A stretch of DNA of 63,620 nt from an uncultured Erysipelotrichaceae bacterium (GTDB lineage: Bacteria > Bacillota_I > Bacilli_A > Erysipelotrichales > Erysipelotrichaceae). A model generated the notes under the pieces. That model made no database searches, was not told the DNA's origin, and saw only the letters and a program-made list of their open reading frames with translations. Positions 50,399 to 59,690 of this stretch are shown here, piece after piece. How positions within the stretch are numbered: position 1 is the stretch's first letter; every line of letters begins with the position of its first letter. The stretch covers positions 1 to 63,620 of the forward strand of contig CADBEA010000009.1 in NCBI GenBank assembly GCA_902793635.1, read 5' to 3'. Both the position numbers and the translations under genes were made by a program.

Positions 50399-51571
50399 TT
50401 ATTCTCCTTTATGTTCGTTCACGAATTCAGCGATCCGTTTCATCGCTTCTCTTAAATGGTCAATGCTGTAGGCATAGCTGATACGGGCAAATCCTTCGCC
50501 GCTTGCTCCGAAGGCATTGCCGGGAACGATCGCCACATGCTTTTCCTTCAGCAGCGCTTCACAGAATTCATCGCTGGAGAGTCCCAGGATGGAAATGTCC
50601 GGGAAGACATAGAAGGCACCTTTCGGTTCGAATGTCTTCAGACCCATTTCATTCAGCTTGCGTACACAGTACTGTCTTCTCAGGTCATACTGACGGCGCA
50701 TTTCCTCAATGTCGTCGTCGCAGTCCTTCAGAGCGGTAATGGCCGCGTACTGGCTGGTCGTCGGGGCTGACATGATGCAGCTCTGATGGATCTTCGTCAT
50801 TGCCTGGATCAGCGGCTTCGGTCCGGCCGCGTAGCCAAGACGCCAGCCGGTCATTGAGAAGGTCTTTGAGAAACCGTTGACAACGATCGTATGTTCGCGC
50901 ATGCCCGGGAATGAGGCAATTGACTCATGCCGGTATCCGTAGGTCAGTTCGGAATAGATTTCATCGGAAAGAACGATGACGTTGGTATCACGCAGCACTT
51001 CGGCGATCGCTTCGAGATCCTCATGGCGCAGGACAGCACCGGTCGGATTGTTCGGATAGCCGAGAACCAGGATCTTGGTGCGCGACGTCAGGGCTGCCTT
51101 GATTTCTTCCGCTGTCACCCGGAAGTCATTTTCTTCCTTGGTGGCGATCGGTACCGGCACTCCGCCGGTCAGCGTCGTGATCGGATCGTAGCAGACAAAG
51201 CACGGTTCCGGAATAATGACTTCGTCACCCGGTTCCACCAGTGCGCGGATCGCCAGATCGATTGCTTCCGAACCGCCGACTGTCACCAGCACTTCCGTTT
51301 CGTCATAATGCAGTCCGTAGCGTTTCTGCAGCCAGACACCGATTTCTTCACGCAGTTCTTTCAGACCGGCATTGGCCGTGTATTTTGTCCGGCCGACTTC
51401 CAGAGAATGGATGGCGGCATCGCGGATGTCCCATGGTGTCTGAAAGTCAGGTTCGCCGACACCAAGGCTGATGCATTCCGGCATTTCTGCCGCAAGGTCA
51501 AAGAATCTGCGGATCCCCGAGGGACGCATGTCTTTGGCTTTCTGCGAAATCAATTTTTCATAGTCCAACAT
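50399..51571 (-). CDS. Class I/II aminotransferase
   Basis: A 390-residue PLP aminotransferase. ISLGVGEPDFQTPWDI (about 35-50), NPNNPTG-type block (YPNNPTGAVLR, about 165-175), PLP Lys in NGFSKTFSMTGWRLGYAAG (Lys about 233), and C-terminal FARISYAYS with the carboxylate-binding Arg. It belongs to the aspartate/aromatic aminotransferase subgroup (PatA/AraT-like) seen next to Lrp regulators. The second ATG, nine bases after AGAGG, was chosen. TATAAT is just upstream, overlapping the start region of a divergent small gene. Confidence 0.9.
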   Translation of the reverse strand: MLDYEKLISQKAKDMRPSGIRRFFDLAAEMPECISLGVGEPDFQTPWDIRDAAIHSLEVGRTKYTANAGLKELREEIGVWLQKRYGLHYDETEVLVTVGGSEAIDLAIRALVEPGDEVIIPEPCFVCYDPITTLTGGVPVPIATKEENDFRVTAEEIKAALTSRTKILVLGYPNNPTGAVLRHEDLEAIAEVLRDTNVIVLSDEIYSELTYGYRHESIASFPGMREHTIVVNGFSKTFSMTGWRLGYAAGPKPLIQAMTKIHQSCIMSAPTTSQYAAITALKDCDDDIEEMRRQYDLRRQYCVRKLNEMGLKTFEPKGAFYVFPDISILGLSSDEFCEALLKEKHVAIVPGNAFGASGEGFARISYAYSIDHLREAMKRIAEFVNEHKGE

Positions 51572-51618
51572 ACACATTTGCCTCTCATATTGTTATATTA
51601 TACTCTAGACGAGGGAAA

Positions 51619-51834
51619 ATGCCGAACAAAACCATGCCTGAGCGGGAAAATGTCAAAGCCCTGTCAGCCCTTGTGCTGATGGCCTATCTGATCCTCAAGT
51701 TGCTGTCGCTGACAGTGCCTTTTCTTCTGCCCTACATGCGCTGGCCGCTGCGGATCATCTTCGCGGCATTTGCGGTTCTGCTGATCCTCAGTGAAACAAT
51801 GCCGAAAAAAAGATCTGCTCACCGGATAAGGTGA
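51619..51834 (+). CDS. Small two-helix membrane protein
   Basis: A 71-residue ORF, not recognised as a family. It has a charged N-terminus, two hydrophobic segments (about 14-37, ALVLMAYLILKLLSLTVPFL, and 42-58, PLRIIFAAFAVLLIL) and a basic tail that runs into the terminator hairpin. GAGGG is four bases before the ATG, rather close. Divergent from the aminotransferase gene with TTGCCT and TACTCT (17-base spacing) upstream. Real but of unknown function is the likely reading; a chance ORF is possible. Confidence 0.5.
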   Translation: MPNKTMPERENVKALSALVLMAYLILKLLSLTVPFLLPYMRWPLRIIFAAFAVLLILSETMPKKRSAHRIR

Positions 51835-51849
51835 AAAAGCAGATCTTTT
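51805..51849. terminator. Bidirectional terminator
   Basis: Long stem with outer AAAAGATCTGC / GCAGATCTTTT and inner CACC / GGTG; T-runs on both strands. It ends uvrB on the minus strand and the small membrane protein on the plus strand. Confidence 0.85.
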
Positions 51850-51856
51850 CTTTTGT

Positions 51857-53833
51857 TCAGTCTTCCGATTTCAGTTCGAAGATCATATCTCGGAGTTCCG
51901 CCGCTCTTTCGAAGTTCAGTGAGGCGGCTGCCTCTCTCATTTCCGCCTCCAGTTCGCCGATCAGCTTGGCATGATCTTTGGCGGACATCTTTTTCTTTTT
52001 GTTCATATAGCGGGCTGCCATCTCTCTGGTTTCCTTGCCGCGGATCGCGTCTTCGACATTCTTGCGGACCGTCTTCGGGACGATGCCGTGCTCAGCGTTA
52101 TACGCTTCCTGGATGGCCCGGCGCCGGTTGGTTTCGTCGATCGCGAAACGCATCGAGTCGGTGATCGTATCGGCATACATGTAGACTTCGCCGTGCTCGT
52201 TACGGGCGGCACGGCCGATCGTCTGCACCAGAGACCGATGGGAACGCAGGAAGCCTTCCTTGTCGGCATCGAGAATGCACACGAGTGAGACTTCCGGAAT
52301 ATCCAGACCTTCCCTCAGCAGGTTGATGCCGACAATGGCATCAACCTTGCCAAGACGCAGTTCACGGATAATTTCCGTTCTCTCCAGTGTCTTTGTCTCG
52401 TGATGCAGATAAGCAATCTGATAGCCTCTTTCCTTCAGATACTCTGTCAGGTCTTCTGCCATCCGGACGGTCAGGGTCGTGATCAGAACTCTCTCGCCGG
52501 CAGCGATTCTTTGATCAAGAGCCTCACAGATATCATCCACCTGCCCTTTTGTCGGCCTTACACTGATCTTCGGATCCAAAAGACCGGTCGGACGGATGAT
52601 CTGTTCGGTCACATGATGATCCACATGTTCCAGTTCATAGTCACCCGGTGTGGCGGAACAGTAAATGACCTGGTTGATCATGCCTTCAAATTCATCGAAG
52701 CGCATCGGCCGGTTGTCGAGCGCCGACGGCAGACGGAAACCATATTCCACCAGCACTTCCTTACGCTGCCTGTCACCGTTGTACATACCGCGCACCTGCG
52801 GAATGGAAACATGTGACTCATCGACAAACAGCAGGAAATCCTTCGGGAAATAGTCAAACAGATTCCACGGCCGCTGACCGGTCACCCGGCCGTCGATATG
52901 CATGGAATAGTTTTCGATACCCGAACAGTAGCCGTTCTCCCGCAGTGCTTCCAGATCGAAACGGGTACGCTGTTCGAGACGTTCCGCCTCGAGCAGTTTG
53001 CCGTTGTCTTTGAAATACTGCAGACGTTCTTCCAGTTCCGCCTCGATCGCGTCACAGGCTCTTTCCATGGTGGCTTTCGAGCGGGCATAGCCGCTGGCCG
53101 GGAAGATGTTGTAGAACTGATAGGCGTTCTGGGTATGGCCGGTAACCGGATCGATCTCGGTAATGCGGTCGATCTCGTCGCCGAACATTTCAATACGGAT
53201 ATTGAACTTGTCGGTATAGGACGGTGTGAGGTCAATGACGTCACCTCTGACCCGGATCGTGCCGCGGCCCTGATCGACATCATTGCGGCTGTACTGCAGT
53301 TCGATCAGCTTGCGCAGCAGAGCGTTGCGGTCATAGCTTTCACCGACTCTGATCGTCATGAACATATTCCGGTATTCGACCGGATCGGAAGCCGCGTAAA
53401 TACAGGCCACGGAAGCGACGACGATCGTGTCCCTTCTTTCCAGCAGTGAGTTCAGGGTGCTTTCCCTGAACATGTCCAGTTCTTCGTTGATGGCAGCCGT
53501 CTTTTCGATATACATATCGCTTTTCGGCACATAGGCTTCCGGCTGGTAGTAGTCAAAATTAGAGACGAAGAACTCCACCCGGTTTTTCGGGAAGAGTTCC
53601 TTGAATTCCGAATACAGCTGTCCGGCCAGTGTCTTGTTATGGGAAAAGACAAGAGTCGGGCGGTTGACCCGTTCAATGATATTGGCCATCGTGAAAGTCT
53701 TGCCGGTGCCGGTGGCACCTTCCAGAACCTGTTCACGTTTGCCTTCCTGCAGGCCTCTGACCAGTTCGTCAATGGCCTGCGGCTGATCGCCGGTCGGCCG
53801 GAAATCCGACACCAGTTCAAAACGGTCAGCCAT
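51857..53833 (-). CDS. uvrB: Excinuclease ABC subunit B
   Basis: A 658-residue UvrB. Walker [13 protein letters not shown] (about 39-50), the beta-hairpin region [17 protein letters not shown] (about 90-106), helicase motifs [13 protein letters not shown] and [13 protein letters not shown], and a C-terminal UVR motif (about 620-655) that contacts UvrC. It loads onto damaged DNA with UvrA. It overlaps the end of ctpA by 8 bases; the ATG chosen gives the standard N-terminus [17 protein letters not shown]. uvrA is not in the window. Confidence 0.97.
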   Translation of the reverse strand: MADRFELVSDFRPTGDQPQAIDELVRGLQEGKREQVLEGATGTGKTFTMANIIERVNRPTLVFSHNKTLAGQLYSEFKELFPKNRVEFFVSNFDYYQPEAYVPKSDMYIEKTAAINEELDMFRESTLNSLLERRDTIVVASVACIYAASDPVEYRNMFMTIRVGESYDRNALLRKLIELQYSRNDVDQGRGTIRVRGDVIDLTPSYTDKFNIRIEMFGDEIDRITEIDPVTGHTQNAYQFYNIFPASGYARSKATMERACDAIEAELEERLQYFKDNGKLLEAERLEQRTRFDLEALRENGYCSGIENYSMHIDGRVTGQRPWNLFDYFPKDFLLFVDESHVSIPQVRGMYNGDRQRKEVLVEYGFRLPSALDNRPMRFDEFEGMINQVIYCSATPGDYELEHVDHHVTEQIIRPTGLLDPKISVRPTKGQVDDICEALDQRIAAGERVLITTLTVRMAEDLTEYLKERGYQIAYLHHETKTLERTEIIRELRLGKVDAIVGINLLREGLDIPEVSLVCILDADKEGFLRSHRSLVQTIGRAARNEHGEVYMYADTITDSMRFAIDETNRRRAIQEAYNAEHGIVPKTVRKNVEDAIRGKETREMAARYMNKKKKMSAKDHAKLIGELEAEMREAAASLNFERAAELRDMIFELKSED

Positions 53834-55379
53834 TGAGGATCTCCAGGGCCTTATGGTACTGCGTATCATGATCGAAACTCGTCGAGTAATCGTAGATGAG
53901 GGCAGAATAAAGCGCTTCGTAGGTTTCTTTGTTCAAATCGCCGTCCGCTTTCAGATCATAGGCGATCTGGAACTGCTTCAGGGCTTCTTTCGTCGCCGCT
54001 GAGAAATAGCCATCCGTGCGATCCGGCTGATAGCCGAGATACACCAGCATCAGCTGAGCGTCACATACCGCATCGTCAACCTGGTCGATCGTGAACAGCG
54101 CGTCGTCTTCCAGTTCCGTATAGATATGGCTGATCGCTTCTTCATCCTCGACCACAATATCCGGTTCAATGCCTTCGCCGTTGACCCAGACACCGTTGGG
54201 TGAAAGCCAGCGGGAGGTCGTGAACTTTACGGCCGAGCCGTCCTTGAACATTCTGGTGATCTGCACGGTGCCTTTGCCATAGGTCTTGGTGCCGATGACA
54301 GTGACGTCGTCACGCTGTTCCATCATCGCCGCCGTGAAGACTTCTGATGCACTGGCTGTCGATTCATCGACGAGGATCACGATCGGGCTGAATTCCATCA
54401 TGCCTTTGCCGGCGGTGATCTTGTCGGTCTTTCCGTCACGGTATTCCTGCAACATGACCACGGTTCCTTCCGGAAGGAAGCGGGCCGCGATGCTGGCAAG
54501 AGCGTCCAGATAGCCGCCGCCGTTGCCGCGCAGGTCAATGATCAGTTTCTTTACGTCATTCTGTTTGAAGTCGTCAAGATAGCCGTCGATTTCATTGGCG
54601 GTCATATTGCCGAACTGATAGATATTCAGATAGCCGATATTGTTTTCAACGATCTCGCCGAACGCCGAAGCGCTGATCTTACGGCGCGGTATCGTCAGAG
54701 TGACATCATCACCCTGCCGTCCGAAGACGATCGTGACTGTCGTGCCTTCTTCACCAAGCACCCGTTCCTTGATCTCGTCGGTCGTGAAACCGGATGCGTC
54801 TTCGCCGTCGATCATCTGGATAATGTCACCGGCCTGCACACCGGCTTCCTCGGCCGGCGTGTTCTTGAAGACACGGGTAATGATATTCATATTGCCGCTT
54901 TTGATATACTGCACGCCGATGCCGACATAATCACGGTTGATACCCTGCACGAATTCCTCCACTTCCTTGGCGGACATGTACTCGGTATGCAGGTCTTCTT
55001 CCTGGGATGTCATGCCGCGCAGAGCACTGTCCACCAGCCGTTCGTTGAGGTTTTCGATATCCTTGCCGAAATACCAGTCATTCTCCAGAATATCGAAAGC
55101 TTTCTCAATCTTGTCCGAGGAATCCATCGGCAGAGACTGTCTGGCCTGATCGCTGACATTTCGCAGAGCCGGCAACGGCAGAGCGCTGCCGAACAGCCAG
55201 CCGACAACCAGAGCAAGCACGGAAAAGAATATCAGACCGAAGCGCAGCCGGCTGATCTTCTGTTTCTGTTTTCTGTCTTCGATTTCATCCGGCCAGAGAT
55301 GTCTTTTCAGGCGGATGCGTTTGATTTCTTCTGTACCTGATGCTGTTTCTTCAGCCTGATACGTTTCCTTTTCTTCCAT
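53826..55379 (-). CDS. ctpA: C-terminal processing peptidase, S41 family
   Basis: A 517-residue membrane-anchored serine protease. Cytosolic N-terminus, one membrane helix (about 45-67), a PDZ domain (about 145-225, YVGIGVQY start), the S41 catalytic core with Ser in [12 protein letters not shown] (about 357) and Lys in [11 protein letters not shown] (about 382), and a C-terminal peptidoglycan-binding domain (about 430-500, [18 protein letters not shown]). It acts outside the cell on envelope proteins. It follows ftsEX, a common order in Firmicutes. Ribosome binding site AGAGGT. Confidence 0.93.
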   Translation of the reverse strand: MEEKETYQAEETASGTEEIKRIRLKRHLWPDEIEDRKQKQKISRLRFGLIFFSVLALVVGWLFGSALPLPALRNVSDQARQSLPMDSSDKIEKAFDILENDWYFGKDIENLNERLVDSALRGMTSQEEDLHTEYMSAKEVEEFVQGINRDYVGIGVQYIKSGNMNIITRVFKNTPAEEAGVQAGDIIQMIDGEDASGFTTDEIKERVLGEEGTTVTIVFGRQGDDVTLTIPRRKISASAFGEIVENNIGYLNIYQFGNMTANEIDGYLDDFKQNDVKKLIIDLRGNGGGYLDALASIAARFLPEGTVVMLQEYRDGKTDKITAGKGMMEFSPIVILVDESTASASEVFTAAMMEQRDDVTVIGTKTYGKGTVQITRMFKDGSAVKFTTSRWLSPNGVWVNGEGIEPDIVVEDEEAISHIYTELEDDALFTIDQVDDAVCDAQLMLVYLGYQPDRTDGYFSAATKEALKQFQIAYDLKADGDLNKETYEALYSALIYDYSTSFDHDTQYHKALEILNG

Positions 55380-55395
55380 ATAAGACCTCTTTTTT

Positions 55396-55426
55396 GAAAA
55401 AGAGTCTCAGGTGCTGAGGCTCTTTA
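55396..55426 (-). terminator. Terminator of ftsEX
   Basis: Minus-strand stem AAAGAGCCTCAG / CTGAGACTCTTT (one mismatch) with loop CAC, then TTTC; overlaps the ftsX stop. Readthrough to ctpA is possible. Confidence 0.65.
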
Positions 55427-56320
55427 TTTGCTACCGCGCAGATATCTGGTCACCGACAGCCAGCTGCCGATAAGACCGACCAGGATACCGATAGCAAGCA
55501 GCACAGCGGAAATATAGTAGATAAACGGTTCCGGCGCGATCATCTTGAACATGCTGGAGAACATGACGCCATGAACCAGCTTGTAAACGAAGAAGTATCC
55601 CTGGATCGTCAGCACGATCGGCAGGATGGCGCCAAGCACACCGGTGATAATGCCTTCCCAGACAAACGGCGCACGGATGAAGCTGTTGGTGGCGCCGACG
55701 TTGCGCATGATATCGATTTCGTCCTGACGGGCATAGATCGTCAGCTTGATCGTGTTCTGGATCAGGAAGATCGCAAGCACGCTCAATGCCAGTACGAAGA
55801 TACCGCCGAACCGTCTGATATTGATCATGGCCGAAACCATGTCAATCGTGGACTGACCGCCGTAGTTGACATCCGACACGCCTTCGATCGCCCGGATCTG
55901 ATCAGCGACAGCACGGATCTGATCACCGCTGACTGCTTCGACATAGAATGCGTCATGCATCGGATTGTCTTCCCTGAACGGTTCGAAGACGGCTCTTGTT
56001 TCTTCATCATCATACTGATTGATGTAGTAGTTGAATTCCTGTTCCTTGGTCGAGAAACTGACTTTGCGGACACCTTCAATGGCCTTGATGCTGTCTTCGA
56101 TCCGTTTCTCTTCGGTACTGCTCTCATAGTCAAAGTCGACCAGGACAGAGATTTCCATCGAGGATTCGACATTTCTGGTGAATGCCTGCAGATGCGATGT
56201 GAAGATCAGAAACAGGGAAATGATCGTCAGGGTGATTGCTACCGCGATCGCCGAGGAAATCGACATTGCCCAGTGTCTGCCGACACCGCTGAAACCTTCT
56301 TTAATTGCTCTACTGATCAT
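55424..56320 (-). CDS. ftsX: Cell division protein FtsX
   Basis: A 298-residue permease-like protein with one N-terminal helix (about 20-42), an extracellular domain (about 43-165) and three C-terminal helices. With FtsE it transmits ATP hydrolysis to peptidoglycan hydrolases outside the cell. Of the possible starts inside ftsE, the ATG eleven bases after GGAGG is preferred; it overlaps ftsE by 11 bases. Confidence 0.92.
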   Translation of the reverse strand: MISRAIKEGFSGVGRHWAMSISSAIAVAITLTIISLFLIFTSHLQAFTRNVESSMEISVLVDFDYESSTEEKRIEDSIKAIEGVRKVSFSTKEQEFNYYINQYDDEETRAVFEPFREDNPMHDAFYVEAVSGDQIRAVADQIRAIEGVSDVNYGGQSTIDMVSAMINIRRFGGIFVLALSVLAIFLIQNTIKLTIYARQDEIDIMRNVGATNSFIRAPFVWEGIITGVLGAILPIVLTIQGYFFVYKLVHGVMFSSMFKMIAPEPFIYYISAVLLAIGILVGLIGSWLSVTRYLRGSK

Positions 56321-57002
56321 GACGGACATAGCCTCCTTCCGCCAGGTCGGCAACGATGTGGCCGTGTTCAAGAACGACGGTGCGCTTGCGGTACTTGTTG
56401 ACCAGTGTCAGGTCATGGGTGACCATCAGGATGGTCGTACCGTAAGTTTCATTGATGCGTTCCAGCAGTTCCATGATCTCATCCGATTTACCCGGGTCGA
56501 GGTTACCGGTCGGCTCGTCCGCGATCAGCACTTTCGGACGGTTGGCGATCGCACGGGCAATGGCCACACGCTGCTGCTGGCCGCCGGACAGTTCTGCCGG
56601 GAAGGCGTTGCCCTTCTCGCTGAGACCGACGACATCCATGATTTCCTTGACACGGATGCGGATCATCTTCTTTTTCATATTGATGACTTCCAGGGCATAA
56701 GAGATATTCTCGAATACTGTCTTGGTCGGCAGCAGACGGAAATCCTGGAAGACGACGCCGATATTCCTGCGGTAGATCGGAATCTGCGAGCGGCGCAGCG
56801 TGCCGACATCGATTCCGACAACCTTGACCTTGCCCTTGGTGGCTTTTTCTTCGCCGTCGAGAAGCTTGATCAGAGTTGACTTGCCGGAGCCGGTCGGTCC
56901 GATGATATAAATGAACTCTCCCTGCTCAACCTTGACGTTGATATCATAGAGGGCATTCGTACCGGTCGGATACCGTTTATATACATTCATGCATTCAATC
57001 AT
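56310..57002 (-). CDS. ftsE: Cell division ATP-binding protein FtsE
   Basis: A 230-residue ABC ATPase. Walker [13 protein letters not shown] (about 36-47), signature [13 protein letters not shown], Walker [14 protein letters not shown], switch His in MVTHDL. The [16 protein letters not shown]-terminus is typical of FtsE. Ribosome binding site AGGAGG, six bases before the ATG, and TATAAT about 35 bases upstream. Confidence 0.95.
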   Translation of the reverse strand: MIECMNVYKRYPTGTNALYDINVKVEQGEFIYIIGPTGSGKSTLIKLLDGEEKATKGKVKVVGIDVGTLRRSQIPIYRRNIGVVFQDFRLLPTKTVFENISYALEVINMKKKMIRIRVKEIMDVVGLSEKGNAFPAELSGGQQQRVAIARAIANRPKVLIADEPTGNLDPGKSDEIMELLERINETYGTTILMVTHDLTLVNKYRKRTVVLEHGHIVADLAEGGYVRHDQ

Positions 57003-57049
57003 GTATGCCTCCTGTGTTTACTGTAACTGGGATATTATACCATGACTCC

Positions 57050-57904
57050 TCAGATGTTTGGTGAAGTATATGTGAAACCTTCGCCCATCATATCAGATGA
57101 ATCAGTCGTGATCACAAAGGCCTTTTCATCATAGGTCCGGATCAGATCGAGAAGATCGTTGTACTGACGCTCATAAACAACGACCATAATCATCTTTTTG
57201 GCTTCTTTTGAATAGCCGCCCTGCACGTCGATGATCGTCAGTCCGCGGTTCAGTCTTACCGGAATTTCAGCAGCGATTTCCTGCCAGTGATCAGAGATGA
57301 TCTGCACCTTCTTGGCAGCCACACCGCGGCCGGCTTCCAGTACCTTGTTGATGGCATAGCCGGAAGCGAAGACTGAGACAAGACCGACCAGAGCAGCAGA
57401 CAAGTCATAGGCCAGAATGCCAAGCAGCACAGTCAGGCCGTCGACGATCATGACCAGAGTGGAAATCTTGATGCCGGTCAGTTTATGCAGGATCAGCGGC
57501 GGTACGTCCATGCCGCCCGTACTGGCGCCGGTCCGCATGACAATGCCGATGCCGATGCCGCCCAGCAGGCCCGCGTAGAACGAAGCCAGAACCGGGTCGA
57601 TGCCGGTTTCCAGCGGCCAGCGGGAAAGCAGTGTCGTGAAGACAGGATAGGCAAGTGAGGAAATGACCGTGTTCAGTGCGAACTCTTTGCCGAGAAACAA
57701 TGAACCGACAACAAACAGCGCGACGATCGTGCAGTTGGCGAAGAGCGTTTTATCAATATGAAAAAAAGGCTCGAGAGCGACCGCGATACCGGCCACCCCG
57801 CCGGAAAGAATATTGTACGGCAGGATGAACATCTCTACTGATACGGCTAGAATAAACGTTCCAAGAAGCACAAGAACGAGGCTGATAAGCTTTTTTCTGA
57901 TCAT
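57050..57904 (-). CDS. YitT family membrane protein (DUF2179)
   Basis: A 284-residue protein: five or six membrane helices (about 5-195), with GGVAGIAVALE and GASTGGMDVPPLIL typical of YitT, and a cytosolic DUF2179 domain (about 200-284; NRGLTIIDVQGGYSKEAKKM). The role in Firmicutes is unsettled. TGC-TATAAT (57912-57920) ends seven bases before the ATG with no Shine-Dalgarno, so the message is probably leaderless. It diverges from the VanZ-like gene. Confidence 0.88.
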   Translation of the reverse strand: MIRKKLISLVLVLLGTFILAVSVEMFILPYNILSGGVAGIAVALEPFFHIDKTLFANCTIVALFVVGSLFLGKEFALNTVISSLAYPVFTTLLSRWPLETGIDPVLASFYAGLLGGIGIGIVMRTGASTGGMDVPPLILHKLTGIKISTLVMIVDGLTVLLGILAYDLSAALVGLVSVFASGYAINKVLEAGRGVAAKKVQIISDHWQEIAAEIPVRLNRGLTIIDVQGGYSKEAKKMIMVVVYERQYNDLLDLIRTYDEKAFVITTDSSDMMGEGFTYTSPNI

Positions 57905-57911
57905 CTTTGGT

Positions 57912-57920
57912 ATTATAGCA
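57912..57920 (-). promoter_or_regulatory. Extended -10 promoter of yitT-like gene, leaderless arrangement
   Basis: TGC-TATAAT on the minus strand, seven bases (ACCAAAG) before the ATG. It lies within the leader of the divergent VanZ-like gene. Confidence 0.6.
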
Positions 57921-57937
57921 TGTGTAACGGAGGTTTT

Positions 57938-58375
57938 ATGAAAAGAAAAGCAGCGCTCCTGTGGGCGCTTTCCCTTCTCTATACATTTGTCATTTTCTCA
58001 TTTTCGCTGATGCCGGGTCATGACTCTGCCGGTCTCAGCGGCCGGATCGCCATGTTCATCATGAACACCCTCCGCCTGTCGGTTTCCTTTGAAGACCTGC
58101 ATCATCTGATCCGTAAGCTGGCCCATTTCAGTGAATACGGCGTCCTTGGTATCCTTGTCTATCATGCCGCGAAGAATTCCCTGCCGGCCGATAAAGTCAT
58201 GCCGGCTATCCTGCTGTACGGCATTGCGGCAGCCAGCATCGATGAAACGATCCAGCTGTTCATCCCGCAGCGGGCCGGAGCAATTACCGACGTGCTGATC
58301 GACCTGTCCGGCTATTGTGCCCTATGGGCCTTCTGCGCGCTTATTCATCAGAATCTCAGCCGTTCGGACGGGTAA
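57938..58375 (+). CDS. VanZ-like membrane protein
   Basis: A 145-residue protein with four membrane helices and the VanZ-family pattern: FSFSLMPGHDSAG near the first helix, LIRKLAHFSEYGVLGIL (about 55-71), and SIDETIQLFIPQRAGAITDVLIDLSG (shown here by its ends; about 105-130). VanZ raises teicoplanin tolerance in enterococci; most relatives are of unknown role. GGAGG is five bases before the ATG. The 3' end overlaps the convergent ybaK gene by 20 bases. Confidence 0.88.
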   Translation: MKRKAALLWALSLLYTFVIFSFSLMPGHDSAGLSGRIAMFIMNTLRLSVSFEDLHHLIRKLAHFSEYGVLGILVYHAAKNSLPADKVMPAILLYGIAAASIDETIQLFIPQRAGAITDVLIDLSGYCALWAFCALIHQNLSRSDG

Positions 58376-58847
58376 TGGCCGCGGTAATGCCGCCGGTGAT
58401 CTTCAGCAGATCATCCGGTGCCGCTTCGATCTGCAGGCCGATACGGCCGCCCGACACAAGAATCGTATCAAACAGGATCACGGTCTCATCGAAGACCGTT
58501 TTCAATTGTTTCTTCATACCGACAGGACTGCAGCCGCCATGGACGTAACCGGTCAGCGGCAGAAGTTCTTTCTGGGGAATCATGGCTACTGACTTCACAC
58601 CGACACTGCGGGCGCAGGCTTTCAGATCCAGTTTTTCCCTGACCGGAATGACAAAGACGTAATGATTCCGGTCATCCCCTTCCGTCACCAGTGTCTTGAA
58701 CACCTGCTCGGGATCCTCATGACATTTCAGAGCCACCGAAACACCGTCGATCAGACCGTCGTCGGTATCATAGGTATGTGTTTCGTAGGCTATGCCGGCG
58801 TTTTCCAGCATCCGCATCGCGTTTGTTTTGTTTTCCTTCTTCGCCAT
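58356..58847 (-). CDS. ybaK: Cys-tRNA(Pro)/Cys-tRNA(Cys) deacylase YbaK/EbsC
   Basis: A 163-residue editing-domain protein. The blocks NAMRMLENAGIAYETHTYD, FKTLVTEGDD, and LTGYVHGGCSPVGMKKQ (conserved Gly-Gly-Cys-Ser-Pro near the active site) are typical. It hydrolyses mis-acylated tRNA(Pro) in trans. TATAAT ends six bases before the ATG (58854-58859), directly after the trp transporter terminator, and there is no Shine-Dalgarno. Confidence 0.92.
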   Translation of the reverse strand: MAKKENKTNAMRMLENAGIAYETHTYDTDDGLIDGVSVALKCHEDPEQVFKTLVTEGDDRNHYVFVIPVREKLDLKACARSVGVKSVAMIPQKELLPLTGYVHGGCSPVGMKKQLKTVFDETVILFDTILVSGGRIGLQIEAAPDDLLKITGGITAAITRPNG

Positions 58848-58853
58848 ATACCC

Positions 58854-58859
58854 ATTATA
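58854..58859 (-). promoter_or_regulatory. -10 box of ybaK, leaderless arrangement
   Basis: TATAAT on the minus strand with GGGTAT between it and the ATG. The expected transcription start coincides with the start codon. Confidence 0.5.
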
Positions 58860-58860
58860 A

Positions 58861-58890
58861 AGAAAAAAGAAACAGTTTTATCTGTTTCTT
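58861..58890 (-). terminator. Terminator of trpXYZ
   Basis: Minus-strand stem AGAAACAG / CTGTTTCT with loop ATAAAA, then TTTTTT, touching the trpZ stop codon. Confidence 0.8.
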
Positions 58891-59690
58891 CAGTCAGACA
58901 GCAGGATCCTATCGTCATCCAGTTCACTGCCGGCTCCCTGGCGGAATCTCTGCATCAGATCGGGAATGGTCAGCTTCTGCCGTTCTTCCTGATCGAGGTC
59001 AAGTACGATCCGGCCGTCAGCCATCATCAGCGTCCGGTTGCCGGTATGCAGACCCTGCATGATGTTATGGGTGATCATCAGGCAGGTTGTATGGTGTTCA
59101 TTGACGATTTCTTCTGTCAGTTTCATGATCTTTTCCGCCGCGCCGGGATCAAGTGCGGCAGTGTGTTCATCCAGCAGCAGAAGCCGGGGCGGAACGATCG
59201 TCGCCATCAGCAGTGTCAATGCCTGCCGCTGGCCGCCGGACAGGGTTCCCACCTGTACCGACATCCTGTCTTCCAGTCCCATATCGAGCCGTTTGAGGGC
59301 ATCGCGGAACATCATCCTGTCGCTTTTGCGGATACGGCTGAAGGAATCTGTCGCCGCACCGGCTCTGAGATAGGCAAGCGCCAGGTTCTCCTCGATCGTC
59401 ATATGCGGTGCCGTTCCTTTCAGCGGATCCTGAAACAGACGGCCGATATACTTTGAACGTTTGTAATCCGGTTCGAACGTGATGTTTCTGTCCGCCAGAA
59501 TGATACGGCCGGAATCAACGAGAAAGACACCGGCGATGGCATTGAACAGCGTCGATTTGCCGGCTCCGTTGGAACCGAGAATGGTAATGAAATCGCCGTC
59601 TTTCACTTCCAGGCTCATGTCATCGAGAGCCTTTTTTTCATTGACTGTGCCGGGATTGAAAACCTTGGATATATGTTCGATCTTCAGCAT
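58890..59690 (-). CDS. trpZ: Tryptophan-type ABC transporter ATPase
   Basis: A 266-residue ATPase: Walker A GSNGAGKSTLFN (about 38-49), signature LSGGQRQALTLL, Walker B LLLDEHTAALDP (with His after Glu), switch His in MITHNI. It overlaps the permease gene by 7 bases, which fixes the ATG; a longer open frame upstream runs through the permease gene and is not used. The T-box on the operon points to tryptophan as the substrate (see leader). Confidence 0.9.
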   Translation of the reverse strand: MLKIEHISKVFNPGTVNEKKALDDMSLEVKDGDFITILGSNGAGKSTLFNAIAGVFLVDSGRIILADRNITFEPDYKRSKYIGRLFQDPLKGTAPHMTIEENLALAYLRAGAATDSFSRIRKSDRMMFRDALKRLDMGLEDRMSVQVGTLSGGQRQALTLLMATIVPPRLLLLDEHTAALDPGAAEKIMKLTEEIVNEHHTTCLMITHNIMQGLHTGNRTLMMADGRIVLDLDQEERQKLTIPDLMQRFRQGAGSELDDDRILLSD

